Part shown: piece after piece, positions 42,113-54,313 of the stretch
Position numbering within the stretch: position 1 is the stretch's first letter
Layout of the letters: every line of letters starts with the position of its first letter
NCBI GenBank assembly: GCA_002104895.1
Contig: MCFG01000021.1
Location: forward strand, 244,001-308,000
Source: Anaeromyces robustus
Lineage: Eukaryota; Neocallimastigomycota; Neocallimastigomycetes; Neocallimastigales; Neocallimastigaceae
DNA: 64,000 bases
Reading direction: 5' to 3'
The notes under the pieces: model-generated
Databases searched by the model: none
Seen by the model: the letters and a program-made list of their open reading frames with translations, nothing else
What the model was told of the DNA's origin: nothing
Program-made: the position numbers and the translations under genes

Positions 42113-42485
42113 TTATAATTTATTTCTTTTTTTCTCATCAATATATATAATATATATATTGATAAATTTATAGAAATAAAATATTATAAAATATAATATG
42201 ATATATAATTAAATACTATATCTCTATATTTTTTATAGAAATATATAATTTAAAATAATTTTTACATTTATATTTATACATTTATTATTTGATTATTATA
42301 TTTAATATAAAGAAAAAGTATTGTAAATATTTGGTGTATAAAAATATTGCATTATTTGATAAGTTTTATTTTATTTTATTTTTTTAATTTACTTTATGAA
42401 TATAATATTTATTTTATTTTTTTTTTATTTACTTTATAAATATTATATTTAATTTTTTTTTTATTATAATATAATATGTTTAAAA
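39797..42485. other. 2.7-kb intergenic AT-rich DNA
   Basis: It holds (AAAT)n tracts (40676-40703, 41219-41290), a (TTA)n tract of about 21 copies (42049-42112) and A/T runs. I see no coding potential, tRNA or ordered element. The left end is the promoter of the PLC-like gene. Confidence 0.5.
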
Positions 42486-43445
42486 TTATATAGTTTGTAT
42501 CCAATTATTTATTTGATCAATGATACCACTATAAATTTCTTTTTGAAATAATCTTTTATATTGTTTTTTAACTTTTAAAATGTTATTATCATCATCAATT
42601 TCTCTTAATATATGATTTACATTATCTGGGGTATAAACAGTTACACCATTAAAAGAAGCAATTTTTTCTAATTCTCTATAATCTGCTTGAATATCAGCTT
42701 TTCCAGTAATTGCTAAACATTTTCCATTAAACTCTTTTATCATTTCTACATATTTTTCACTAGTTAAGGCACCATGTTCTTGCATATATTTTGTACTAAA
42801 GAAGGCTCCTCTAAAGAAAAATCTTGGTTTATTACTATTATTTGCTTTTTCAAATAAATCATTTACTTGTTTTTCTATTTTTTCTTCTGATACAACTTTT
42901 TTCAAATACCAACCTAAAAATCCTGTCATAGTTTGAGTTTGATCATATACTTTATAATTTTGATAATGTAAGGCTTCTTTTAATCCCATACATGCTCCAC
43001 TTAATAGTATAATTCCTTTAAGATTTTTATTTAATTCTTCCTTTCTTGTTAATAAAGTGGCAATAATAGATCCTTCACTGTGACCACATACAATAATTTT
43101 TTCTTCATCAACAAATTCAAGTTCTTTAGCATATTGAATAACATTACAAGCATCATTTACTAAATCACTTAATCCAGAAGTTTTATGGTCACCATCTGAT
43201 TCATGAGTACCTCTTTTATCATATCTTACACAAACACATCCCATATTTACAAATTCATCTGATAAGTTTTTATATAAATCTGAATGAAATCCTCTTCCAT
43301 TACCATCTCTATCAAGGGTTCCTGTTCCCATAATTAATAAAACCAATGGTCTTTTTTCATTTTTATTTTTATATGCAATTGTTGCACCAATATTTATATC
43401 ATTTGAAATTGTTACTTTTTCTTCTTCAATAATTATTTCAACCAT
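42486..43445 (-). CDS. Alpha/beta hydrolase, serine esterase/peptidase-like, intronless
   Basis: 319 aa in one exon. The N-terminal core strand LVLLIMGTGTLDRDG carries the oxyanion-hole region. VCVRYDKRGTHES is the typical strand-turn before the nucleophile helix. KIIVCGHSEGSIIAT contains the G-x-S-x-G elbow with Ser at about residue 123. An acid in LAITGKADIQAD (Asp 251 or 255) and His at about 278 in PDNVNHILRE complete the triad. A helical cap lies between residues 150 and 235. There is no signal peptide, so a cytosolic enzyme is likely. The family hydrolyses esters or amides of small substrates; this one cannot be pinned further. It lacks introns in a window where most housekeeping genes have several, and its style (GTGxLDRDG, RYDKRG, GHSEGS) is common in bacterial hydrolases, so bacterial origin is a fair suspicion. 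Confidence 0.9.
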   Translation of the reverse strand: MVEIIIEEEKVTISNDINIGATIAYKNKNEKRPLVLLIMGTGTLDRDGNGRGFHSDLYKNLSDEFVNMGCVCVRYDKRGTHESDGDHKTSGLSDLVNDACNVIQYAKELEFVDEEKIIVCGHSEGSIIATLLTRKEELNKNLKGIILLSGACMGLKEALHYQNYKVYDQTQTMTGFLGWYLKKVVSEEKIEKQVNDLFEKANNSNKPRFFFRGAFFSTKYMQEHGALTSEKYVEMIKEFNGKCLAITGKADIQADYRELEKIASFNGVTVYTPDNVNHILREIDDDNNILKVKKQYKRLFQKEIYSGIIDQINNWIQTI

Positions 43446-44980
43446 TATTATTACTTTTAAATTTTTTTTGAAATATTTTACTTATATATCTATATTATAT
43501 ATTTAGTTTTTTTTTCTTTTTTTTTTATTCTTTTTAAAAATTCAAGTTATTTAATTATATTTATTAAATATAATTAGTTGCTAAATATTATTTTTGTATA
43601 GCTTTTTAATTTATTATTTTGATAAACAAAATGTATTATTATTAACAATAAATAATTAAACACTTTATTAATATATATAGTTTACTTTTTTGAGAAATTT
43701 ATGATTTTTTTCAAAAGGAAAAACATGTATATATATAATTTTTTGATTTTTAAAGTTAATAAAAATAATATAATATATGTAATTATATATTTTATATTTT
43801 ATCTTCACATGTTTAATATTATACAAATATGTTAATATATATTTTATAATCTTTAATATTGTCTTATTAACTGCCTGTCTAAATAAAATTATTTTGGTTT
43901 TTTTTTATTATTAATATTATAAATATTTATAAATAAATTTTAAATAATAATTTTTTTTTATAAAATTATATTAACTGCCTAAATAGAGATTATTAATATT
44001 TTTAATGAATTTTATGAATTATAATAAAAAACTATAAATATTAAGATTATCATAAATTATTAATTAAATTTTTTTTTTAAAACTCAATTTATATGATATT
44101 AAATAATATATATGATGTATATATATTTTTAGTAATTAACCATTATTATTTTAATAAATAATCATTAGTTGTGTAACTTTTTTTTTTTTTAGATTTAATT
44201 AAAACTTTCAATTTTATTATTATTAATGTCAGTTAAATCTGATAATTTCATATAAATGTAAAGATTTTAAACTAAACTAAAATTAAAATATAAAATATAT
44301 AAATAGTTTCAAAAGTAAAATAAATCTTTTTATAAATATAAAGAAATATTAATTATATTATAAAATAACATTAATTATTTTTATAAAACTTTTTTTTTTT
44401 TATATTATATTGTATTTAATAAATAGATAAATATAACTTCAAATATAAAAGTTATTGAATTTTCAAACGTTAGTAATAATCATTGATTATTTAGTATTAT
44501 TATAATAAAAAATTAAAAATATATATATATTTTATATAATATTGTGTTATATTAATAAATAAAATAAAGATTATTTTAGTAATTAAAATATTTTATGTTT
44601 TATATTTTATCTATTAATTAGGGATTTTACAATTTAGTGATAAATAGTTTAATTTAATTATGAAGATTACTAATTAATATTGGTTATTTAAGAACAATAT
44701 TATAATTTAGTAGATATTAAACAATAATACAATTACTGTTAACTATTATACTATTTTAATTAAGTAAATTATTAAAAATTATTCTTAAAAAAATTATTTT
44801 CAAATTTAAAATAACTCAAAATTATATTTAAATTTTTATTATTTATTTTATCAAGTAAATCCTTACGACTTTTTATTTATAGTCTATTTATTTATATATT
44901 TATTGATATTTTGTAGTTAAAGCGAAAAAGTTTAAAGTCTAAATTAATTTTTGAGTTAAATAAATTGAGTTTATTAATGT
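43446..44980. other. Intergenic AT-rich DNA, 5' flank of the hydrolase gene
   Basis: Short T-runs precede the ATG. A phrase TATTAACTGCCT recurs at 43865 and 43969 in A/T sequence, which may be a remnant of a short duplication. No gene seen. Confidence 0.4.
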
Positions 44981-45165
44981 TATAATTATTCCTATTAAAA
45001 CTATTATAATAATAATAATAAGGAAAAAAAAAAAGTAATATTATAATTATTCCTATTAAAACTATTATAATAATAATAATAAGGAAAAAAAAAAGTAATA
45101 TTATAATTATTCCTATTAAAACTATTATAATAATAATAATAATAATAACAAGGGGAAAAAAAGGT
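44981..45165. repeat. 60-bp tandem repeat, 3 copies
   Basis: Units start with TATAATTATTCCTATTAAAA at 44981, 45042 and 45102 (periods 61 and 60). Copies one and two are almost identical; the third has a longer (AAT)n and GGGG replacing GG. The unit reads open in one minus-strand frame, but only as low-complexity Phe/Tyr/Asn, so I do not call it coding. Confidence 0.92.
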
Positions 45166-45730
45166 TAAATAAATTATCATTTTTGAAAAAATATATAAAA
45201 GAAAACATACACAGAAAACAAGAAAAAAAAAAAAAAAAAAAAAATAAAAATAAAAATAAAATATATATTTAAATAATATTATTTGATAATTATTAATTAT
45301 TATTCTTTTTTCTTTCTTTCTTTCTTCTATTTTATTAAATAAAGAATACACTTTTTGTGTTATTTTATTTTACTTTATTTTATTATATTTATTTACATAT
45401 ACAAATAATATATTAAAATATAAATATTAGTTTCGTTTTGAATATAAATTAATTTTTAATATTTTTACATTATGTCTAACGAATAATACAGTTTAAATAA
45501 ATATTAATTTTTGTAGGGTATATATTATATAAATATTATTTAATTATTTAATAAGACAAAATAGTAATATTCATTAATTATGAATTAAATACATCATCAT
45601 TATTATTATTATTACTATTATTATTTTTGAGAAATAAGATATTATATAATTTCTTGATTACATTTATTCTTGTTATTAAATTTATTTTATTTCTACTACA
45701 AATAAAATATTTTTAAAATAAAAGTATTTA
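45166..45730. other. Intergenic AT-rich DNA, 3' flank of the orphan gene
   Basis: An A-run (45222-45243), (AAATA)n and (TTCT)n patches. No gene seen. Confidence 0.4.
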
Positions 45731-46198
45731 TTAAGTTTCTTCTTCAATAGGTTTTGGTTCTTTTTTATATCCATACAGCTGACCTTCTATACCAAGATCA
45801 GATATAAGAATATCACCAATAGGATAAGTAACAAGTTGATCCTCTGTTATACTACCATCAAAACCATAGCAATCAATGACATTTTGCTTTGTTTTACAAA
45901 GCCACAAAGCATAATTAAAATATTCTTTAGATATTCCCATTTTAATACAAATTTCATTTATTAAATTATCTGTAAATTTCCATTTTAATTCTTCATTCTC
46001 ACTTAATTCATCCATATCATATTTCTTAAATAATTTATCTGTGTCTAATTGAAATCTTTCTTTAAATTCCTCAATCATTCCTTCTATATTTCGGACGCTT
46101 TCATCTTCATCTCCAAATATTTCATATTTTAAAACTTCACGTCCAGTAAGAATATGATCTACTGTAGATATTTCTTCACATCGATATCCACATTCCAT
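45731..46198 (-). CDS. Conserved-looking hypothetical protein, intronless, 155 aa
   Basis: A clear coding frame in AT-only surroundings: acidic, with balanced amino-acid use and no low complexity. It starts MECGYRCEEISTVDHILTGR and ends with an acidic PKPIEEET tail. A helical middle (GMIEEFKERFQLDTDKLFKK) is followed by MGISKEYFNYALWLCKT and a Gly/Asp-rich end (YGFDGSITEDQLVTYPIGD). There is no signal peptide, membrane segment or motif I can name. Four cysteines are scattered. The stretch about stable helices followed by a short beta-rich end might be a small immunity-like or adaptor protein of bacterial type, but that is a guess. It stands alone, 2.3 kb from the hydrolase gene on the same strand. 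Confidence 0.75.
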   Translation of the reverse strand: MECGYRCEEISTVDHILTGREVLKYEIFGDEDESVRNIEGMIEEFKERFQLDTDKLFKKYDMDELSENEELKWKFTDNLINEICIKMGISKEYFNYALWLCKTKQNVIDCYGFDGSITEDQLVTYPIGDILISDLGIEGQLYGYKKEPKPIEEET

Positions 46199-47568
46199 TC
46201 ATTGAATAATATATATCTTAAAATTTTATTATAATTATATATTTATTGTATTAATAGTTTATTAATAATAATGTTTTTTTAATAGAATATACTAATTGTT
46301 ATTATAATTTCTGATTATGAATGTACTAAATTCTATTTAATATATTTAGTTTAGGGAATCAAGTATATTATATTTATGTAATTGTAATTATAAATAAATA
46401 TTTATTTATTTATTTATAAACAATTATTATCAAATTATTAATGTGTTGTAATTATTTTATTATTATATAGTATAAAAAAGGAATATTTTTATTAATTAAT
46501 TATAATTAGATAAAGAATTATAAAAAAAATGTTAAGCTAACATATTATTATTTAGGAAAGTAATAAATAAATAAATGAATGAATAAATAAATAAAAATTA
46601 ATGGTAAGTGTTTGTTATTCATTTATTAAATATATTTATATATATATTATAATATATTATAATATATTAGTTTTTTATTGTTATATATAATTTTAAGTAT
46701 TTAACATTTAAAAAATGTAAATTCTTTTTTTTTTTTTTTTTTAAAAAAATAACAAAAAACTAATTAATTAAATTTATAATTTTTAATTTATTTCATACAT
46801 TTAATTATTAGTTATATATATTCCATTAAGATGTTCAAACAAACAAAATTTGTTGTAATTCATAATTACTAATATATATATAAAAGAAAAAAATAATAAA
46901 GACAAGAAAAAATCAATTTCACTATAAAAGAGTTAAACATGTAAAAAACATAAGAATTAAATATTGGATAAAATAAATTACATCTATTAATATTTATTTT
47001 TTTATATATTTATATATTTATATAATTGATTATAGATCTACTTTTTAATTTTTTTTTGTTTTATTTTACCTTTTTTTTTTTTCCTTTTTTTTTTTTTATT
47101 TATAAAGTAATCATAGAAATTCTATGAATAATTAATATAAAAATTAATAAAAAAAATTTTCTTTTTTAATATATTAAAATGCAAGAAAAATTTCATTTTA
47201 AAAAATTTTTTATTTGTCGATTTTTTTCTTTCATAAATAATATCTTCTTATTTATTCATTAGTAGAAATTAAGTTAAATTAGGTAAATATTATTAATCAT
47301 TAAATGTTTATGTTTTATTTTTTTTCCCTTTTTATTTTTTAATTATTTTAAAGTTTATAAGATTACTAATGAAAAAAAAAAAAATAAATAAATTAAAATA
47401 AAAATAAAATTATCATATTCTCATTTAATCTATATTTAAATATGCATTTATTTATTTTCTTTATTCATATTTAATAAAATAGAAAAAATATATTGTAATA
47501 TAAAATATAATATATAATATAATATATAATACCTAAAATTTAAATGTCTTTTTTTTAAATAAAATTTA

Positions 47569-47602
<34 letters not shown>

Positions 47603-47823
47603 ATTTAAATAAATTCATTTAATTATAATATTTTCATTAAATTAAATTAAATTAATGATGCTCATTTTAATTTCTTTTTTTTTATTTATTTATATTTATG
47701 TTAAAATTAAAGTTTAGATCGAAAGAAATCATTTTTAATTTATGTTCATAATCATAATCAGTATAAATTTTTATTTTTATTCTAGTTGTTTTTAACACAT
47801 TACTAGGGTTTTTTACATTATAT
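46199..47823. other. Intergenic AT-rich DNA
   Basis: A/T runs and (AAAT)n patches (46562-46596, 47572-47598). No gene seen. The left end is the promoter of the 155-aa orphan. Confidence 0.45.
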
Positions 47824-47967
47824 TTAAAAAACTTGGTTTCCTTCCTTCAACATAAAAAGTCTCCCATTTTTAAAGCAATAAAAATATTTAGATGAATTGT
47901 CTTGATTGTCATGAGGATTGTGATCAATTTCTATGACTTCATGGATTGATGAAGATGGAAGGAAAAA
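47824..47967 (-). pseudogene. Possible gene relic or terminal exon (about 47 codons)
   Basis: A patch of clearly higher complexity and GC than its flanks. On the minus strand it encodes an open tail with HNPHDNQDNSSKYFYCFKNG and GRLFMLKEGNQVF before a stop. The upstream part runs into a stop within 50 codons and has no partner exon. Just beyond, 47989-48105 (+) also looks coding (VAKEYITHIVKKYIKYIDIE) but lapses into poly-A/T. Together this looks like the remains of one or two genes. No family recognised. Confidence 0.3.
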
Positions 47968-49056
47968 TCAATCGTTTGAAATTATCAATGAATGATGGTT
48001 GCTAAAGAGTATATAACTCATATCGTAAAAAAATACATAAAATATATTGATATCGAATTGAATTGGTATGATATGGACAAAAGTCTATATATTTATAAAA
48101 CAAACATTATATTTTATTTATTTATTTATTTATTTTTAAATAAAAACTATTATAATATAAAGTTTACAATTATCATATATTCTTCTTCAAATATTATAAA
48201 CAAAAAAAAATCTAAATATAAACATAAAATATACTATATAATATATAATATACTATATAATATACTATAACTATTCAATATTAACCAAATTACAGTTAAG
48301 ATTTTTTAAATATTTTAAATATATATATTATATATTATATATTATATTATATAAAATATTATATCCATTATCCATTTTCTATTTATTTTTTTTTATCCAT
48401 TATCCAATTTTTTTTAAAAATGTTCAAAAATAAGAAAAATTAATTTACAGAATAAAAAGAAAAAGAAAAAAGAAAAAAAAAATTTTTTTTTATCATATTC
48501 TATTTTATTATTAATTAAACTTTTTTTTTTTCATCGCTTTTATTATAAATATATTAAATATATTAAATATTTAAAAAAATAAATAAAAATTTTATGTAAA
48601 AAAAATAAATAAAAATTTTATGTAACGAAAAAATAATTAAAATTTTAATTTGTAGTTTTTTTATTTTTTAGAATTTCAGTGTACGAAACCAAAAAAGAAA
48701 CAAAAAAAAATTTTTTTTTTTTTTTAAATTTTATATTACAAAAAAAAAATGTTTTTAATTTTATTATATATATAAATATATAGTTAAATATATTCATATT
48801 TTATATTTAATATAAATATCTACAGAATATTATATTAAAACATATTTAATTTAATTATATTAAATATAAAACCTTTTATAGTATATATGGTTTTATATTT
48901 CTTTTTTTCCTTTTTCTTTTCTTTTCTTTTTTTTTTTCTTTTTTTCTTTACCTTTTTCTTAAACTCTGTAAAAAAATTACATTGTATAATATAATTTTTG
49001 TTTTTCATAATATAAACTATTAGATTATATTTTTTTTTATAATAAATATATAGAAA
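47968..49056. promoter_or_regulatory. 5' flank of the reductase gene
   Basis: It contains a pyrimidine-rich run (about 48899-48960, CTTTT repeats) then an A-rich leader up to ATG at 49057, the same promoter style as other genes here. TATA-like boxes are everywhere and cannot be assigned. Confidence 0.4.
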
Positions 49057-50670
49057 ATGACTTTAGAAAACGTTAGTTGTATTTTAAACAATTACCCAGA
49101 TGGTATGGTTACTGTTGATAACATGAAAGTAGTTAAAAGTCCAGTTCCAGAATTAGGTGAAAATGATGTATTACTTAAGAACCTTTGTTGTTCTATTGAC
49201 CCATTCATGCGTGGTCGTATGAGAGAAAATGTTAAGTCTTATGTTCCTTCTTTTGAAAAGGGAAAGGTTATGCAAGTTTTTTCTGTTACTCAAGTTGAAA
49301 AAATTGGTTCTGCTGTTACTGATATTAATGTTGGTGATAAATATATGTGTTTCAATGGTATTGAAAAATACACCGTTCTTCCACAACAAGTTATTAAAGG
49401 TGACGGTAAACAATCTCTTGGTAGTTTCACCAAAATTGATCAAAGAAACCCAATTAAGGATTCCTTCTATCTCGGTTTATTCGGTAAATATAGAAAAATT
49501 ATAAGTTTTTTTTTTTTTTTTATTATTTATTTTTAAAAAGTATTTTTTTTTTTTAAATAAAAAATTAGTTTTAAATAATTGTAGAAATTGAAATTAGTAG
49601 TAAATAAAAAATGGGTTTTAAATAATTGTAGAAATTAAAATTAGTAGTAAATAAAAGTAAATAAAAAATAAGTTTTAAATATAGGTAGAAATTGAAATTA
49701 GTAAATAAAAGTAAATAAAAAATAAGTTTTAAATATAGGTAGAAATTGAAATTAGTAAATAAAAATAGGTATTAAATAATAATAAATAATTGAAATTAGT
49801 AGTAAATAAAAAATAGGTTTTAAATAATAATAAAAAATTGAAATTAGTAGTAAATAAATTGTAAAATAATAGTTGAAAAGTATTATATATAAATAATTGA
49901 TAAATAATTAAATTGAAGATATAAATAAAAGAACAATAAAATAAATATATATATATATATATTTAAATTTCATTTTAATAGTGAATTTAATTTAAGTTAA
50001 TAATATTAATATTATTTATTTATAATTTTATGGTATAATAGGTATGCCAGGTATGACTGCTTGGGCTTTCTTCAACAAGGTCGGTAAGCCAAAAGAAGGT
50101 GAAACCATCTTTATTACTGCTGCTACTGGTGCTGTTGGTCAAGTTGTTTGTCAACTTGCTAAACTTAAGGGTTTAAGAGTTGTTGCTTGTGCTTCATCTC
50201 CAGAAAAGATTGGTTTCTTAAAACAAGCTCTTAAGGTTGATGAAGCTTTTAGTTACCGTGACTTCCCAGACAAGAAATCTTTTACTGAACAATTACGTAA
50301 GGTTTGTCCAAATGGTATTGATATCTATTACGATAATGTTGGTGGATACATTCTTGATTCTGCTCTTGAAGTTATGAACATTCATGGTAGAGTTATTATG
50401 TGTGGTATGATCTCTCAATACAACCTTAAGGACAAATACCAATACACTCTTAGAGATATTACTTCCAGAAGACTTACTCTTCAAGGTTGTTTATTCAATG
50501 ATTTCTTCCCACAATGTATGGGTGAATTTATGCAAGATATGATTCCAAAGTTAGAAAAGGGACAAATTATTTACAAGGAAGATATTTATGAAGGTGTTGA
50601 AAAGGCACCAGAAGCCTTTATTGGTTTATTCAACAGTAATAACTTTGGTAAGGTTGTTATTGTTCCATAA
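49057..50670 (+). CDS. Medium-chain NADP-dependent oxidoreductase (alkenal/prostaglandin reductase-like)
   Basis: Two exons (49057-49483 and 50042-50670), 1056 nt, 351 aa, in phase. It belongs to the zinc-free branch of the MDR superfamily that reduces carbon-carbon double bonds of alpha,beta-unsaturated aldehydes and ketones with NADPH (leukotriene B4 dehydrogenase/CurA type). Seen: the N-terminal CSIDPFMRGRM of this branch, GVGxMPGMTAW-type entry (MPGMTAWAFFNKVG), nucleotide-binding TAATGAVGQVVCQLAKLKG, DIYYDNVGGYILDSAL, GRVIMCGMISQYN, and a C-terminal AFIGLFNSNNFGKVVI, all in family order. There are no Zn ligands. The length is about 350, typical. Codons are strongly biased to a small set (GGT, GTT, AAG, CTT), as in the myosin gene, which suggests high expression. 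The intron carries a degenerate tandem repeat. Confidence 0.95.
49560..49852. repeat. Degenerate 44- to 57-bp tandem repeat filling the reductase intron
   Basis: Six imperfect units share (GAA)ATTGAAATTAGTAGTAAAT followed by AAAAATAGGTTTTAAATA. Anchors lie at about 49581, 49628, 49685, 49739, 49783 and 49831. The array makes up more than half of the 558-bp intron. Confidence 0.85.
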
Positions 50671-50762
50671 ACGAATTAAAAGAAAAAGAAGAAAGGGGAT
50701 AAAAAAGAGAAATAATTTTTTTTTATACTCATTTCATGTATAAAACAATAATAGAAATTTGA

Positions 50763-50793
<31 letters not shown>

Positions 50794-51301
50794 TATTATC
50801 ACTTTTCAAATTTTTAGATAAATTAATTAAAAGATTTAAATCATTCTTTTTTTTAATTATTATATTATACGTAAACATAATTTTATGTAATTCTATGTAT
50901 ATAACCAATTAATTAAAAAATTTAAATAATTTTGTTTTTTAATTATTATTTTTTCTAGGGTTGATTTATTTTACAAATAGCAATATGATTTAAAATAAAA
51001 TAAGAAAGAAAAAAATCATAAGGAATAATGAAACAAAAAAAAAAAAATAAAAAATATTTATTTTATAATTTTCATAAGATATATAAGAGAGTTATAATAA
51101 TAGATAATTTTTTTTTTTTTTTTCATTTATTCAATAAATATTTTTCATGAATTAGAAACTTAAAAATTATCTTAATTTAAAGTATATAAAAAATTATCAT
51201 AAAATAAAAAAATATAAATTAGAAACATAAAATAAAAATAAAAAGAATAAAATTAAATTTAAAATAAAAATAGAAAAAATAAAAATAAAAAATAGAAAAA
51301 A

Positions 51302-51332
<31 letters not shown>

Positions 51333-51698
51333 TATATTTTTCTTTTATATTTATGAGATGTTTTGTGTTACAAAATGAATATATCAAATTGATTTGTATT
51401 TTTTAATATAATAATTTATAAAAATAATTTATAAAATAATAATTTTTTATTAAATAATAAATATAAATATCAAAAAAAAAAAATGAAATTTGATTTTAAT
51501 ATAATGGTTATTGTAAAAATAATTCATTATAAACCATCAATATATTAACAATAAATTAATATACTTTATATGGAAAGAGTATTAACAATTATTATATAAA
51601 AACTTTACTAAAAATGGGGAAAAAATAGTATTTGGTTTTAAAAAAAGAGATTATTTTTACCCAAGATTATTATGCTATTTAAATGATGAATCCAAAAC

Positions 51699-51849
<151 letters not shown>

Positions 51850-52408
51850 AATCATTTTAAAAAAAAAAATTATCTTTTTCAATTTAATTTTTGAAATAGT
51901 ATTATTTTTATTGTCATATTTCTATGATACAGAGTAATTTAATTACTTTCTATATTTACACCATGATTAATATCTTTTAAAATGGATAATCTCCATCTTT
52001 CTTTTCTTTTTTGTTATTTCTTTTTTTATCTTTTTATTTATTTATTTTATTTTATTTATTGTATTATATGAAATATGTAGTTTCAAAAAGAGGTTATTAG
52101 CTATAAACATGATTATATAATTATTATTAAAAATATAAACATTATTAAGTTCAAAAAGATTTTCTTTTGATAATTTTATTATTCTAAAAAAAACTTTAAG
52201 TTATTGAGATTTTGAAATATTAAAATATGTATTAAGAAAATGTTAATATCGAAAATTATAAAAATCCAGATTATTTAATTATATTTATTAAAATGATTAT
52301 TTAAATATATGAAACTTTTAAAATTTAATTTTATTTATCAATGAATATTAATATTAATTATTTCATTACTTGGTTGTTCTTATAATTCTTGTTTTGTTTG
52401 AAAATATT

Positions 52409-52560
52409 TAATGAAATTATTGTATTATATTATAAATTCAAGCCACAATATAAGCACATATAAATACATTGAAAATTTTTCATTTATAATGAAACTTGGA
52501 ATTTACTTAATAATTATATATAATATTCATCAAAAATAAAGTTAACACAATAAACTTAAA
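52409..52560 (+). repeat. Dispersed repeat, copy 1 (AAGCCACAAT family)
   Basis: It shares order and spacing with 54172-54295: AATGAAATTATTGTATTA, then CAAGCC(A)CAATATAA, then TTTTTCAT(T)TATAA, then a closing AAGTTAACA. The copies are diverged, which suggests an old short interspersed or foldback element. Shorter echoes of ATAAGCCACAATATAAT lie at 54780. Confidence 0.5.
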
Positions 52561-52747
52561 TGTATTGATTTTTTAATAGATTAAGTACAGTAATATGAAT
52601 TTGAAATTTAATTTCAAAAAAATATTTAAATAAAATATCTTAAAATTTATTAATAATTTATTATATATATATAAAAAGAATGGGATTTATTTTAAGTCAA
52701 ACTCAGAAATTATTTCAATAATATTGTTACATGTATAACATTATAAA

Positions 52748-53220
52748 ATGCATAAAACAAATTATTTTTTTTTATCTTTCTTCAATCTAATTTTCGTATA
52801 CGTAAGAGCTGAAGAATATGAAGAAAGGTATTAAGGATGCTATAAACAATTTTATGGAAACTAATAAATGTTACATAAATAACAAAACCATAATGAATAA
52901 ACTAGAAATCAAATACTTCACAAGACTATAATAAAGAATGAATGTAAAACTTAAAATACTGAAGAATGTTAAAAAATAGTGAAAACTGAATTCGACATTA
53001 TTGGTGATATAATTCAAGAATATAAAGATATTAACGTAGGAGAGGTTAAATCTCTTAAATTTCATTATTTAAAATATGGAAATATATTAGCATGTTCAAT
53101 TTCAATGAATGAAAATGATGGAATTATGTCCACATTCGAATCATGAAATTACTTCATGGTCTTTAAAAACTAAAGAAGAAGTCTTAAAAAAATAATGAAG
53201 GGTTAATAAAAATAATGAAA

Positions 53221-53272
<52 letters not shown>

Positions 53273-53565
53273 TAATATTTAACAATAAAATATATCACAT
53301 ATATATTTATATATATATATTTATAAAAGAAATAGTTTTTATAAAATATAAACATAATAAATAGATTATTTGGAATAACAAAGGTTAATACTAAACCCAT
53401 AAAAGAGAAGGTTGATTATCTTTTAGAGATCAAAATAAGTTTCATTTATTTTAACACATTAATATATATGAAATTAATTATTAATAAATATAAAATTATA
53501 AATCAATTTCCATTGTATGTACAAAAGTACACATATAGTTTATTTATACTCTTAGTGTTATCGTA
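52748..53565 (+). pseudogene. Decayed gene for a small secreted cysteine-containing protein
   Basis: An ATG at 52748 opens a clear signal peptide (MHKTNYFFLSFFNLIFVYV then RA). The mature start EEYEERY soon meets stops. Coding-like pieces continue in shifting frames: NKCYINNKTIMNKLEIKYF (near 52865), then in the first frame FDIIGDIIQEYKDINVGEVK and LKYGNILACSISMNENDG up to a TGA near 53146. An (AAT)n tract at 53223-53271 and a last open piece RLFGITKVNTKPIKEKVDYL (53361-53565) follow. Roughly ten stops and at least two frame changes make it a pseudogene. The Cys-Tyr-Ile-Asn-Asn style resembles the lineage-specific small secreted proteins of gut fungi, but I cannot name the family. The last piece may belong to another relic. 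Confidence 0.5.
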
Positions 53566-54171
53566 ATATATCTTCTGTTGATGTACATAATAAATAAGTA
53601 TTGAACTATTTAAGATGATTTTTATTTTTGTCCATTTTTAATATAAATGAAATTAAAACTATATGTTATATTATTGTGAACATCCAAAATTTTATTTTTA
53701 AACAAAATATTTGGATCTTTGGAGAAAAAGAGATTGATATAGATATTATAAGTAAGTAATTATTTATAAGAGAATATTGAATATTGAACATGGTATAACA
53801 TGAAATAATATATTCAAGAATTTACACATTTTCAATAATCAACGATTAATTTAAAATATGGACTTATTCATTTAAAATTTAAAGAAAAAAAAATAAAATA
53901 ACCATAAATTAATATAATTTCAACGATTTAAAGTATTATAAATATTGAAACTAAATTAAAATAATTCATATATATTCTTTAATTAATATTGAAATAAAAT
54001 AATACATTATAAAAAAATAATAATAATGTTACTACTAATCAACAAAATATACACATATAAACGATATGAAATTTTCTATAAGTGAATAGTTTATGAGTAC
54101 TCAGTTAGAAATAAATTAATATCACCTCTCTTTAAGTGAAAGGTTTCCATCATAAATGATATATATATAAC
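53566..54171. other. Accessory island, relic DNA
   Basis: Low-grade coding traces such as NIWIFGEKEIDIDII (53724-53755) end in a GTAAGTAA donor-like site. Otherwise A/T sequence with no intact gene. Confidence 0.35.
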
Positions 54172-54295
54172 CAAATGAAATTTATTGTATTAAATTGAAA
54201 TTTAAAAAATCAAGCCATAATGTAAACGTAATTACAGTGATGAGTTTTTCATAAATATAACTTAAACAATTTCATCATATTAAGTTAACATAAAG
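54172..54295 (+). repeat. Dispersed repeat, copy 2 (AAGCCATAAT)
   Basis: The partner of 52409-52560, in the same orientation and with similar block order. It ends just outside the foldback element at 54314. Confidence 0.5.
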
Positions 54296-54313
54296 AAATA
54301 GAAAAAAACCTGA

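Noticed and set aside
45004-45351. 115-codon minus-strand frame with Tyr/Phe/Asn repeats
   Set aside because: It is the 60-bp tandem array plus homopolymers translated; no real protein character.
52748-53146. Ciliate-code gene (TAA read as Gln) transferred into the fungus
   Set aside because: A second frame carries equally good coding pieces, random TAA is frequent at this base composition, and neighbouring genes use the standard code. Ordinary pseudogene decay is simpler.
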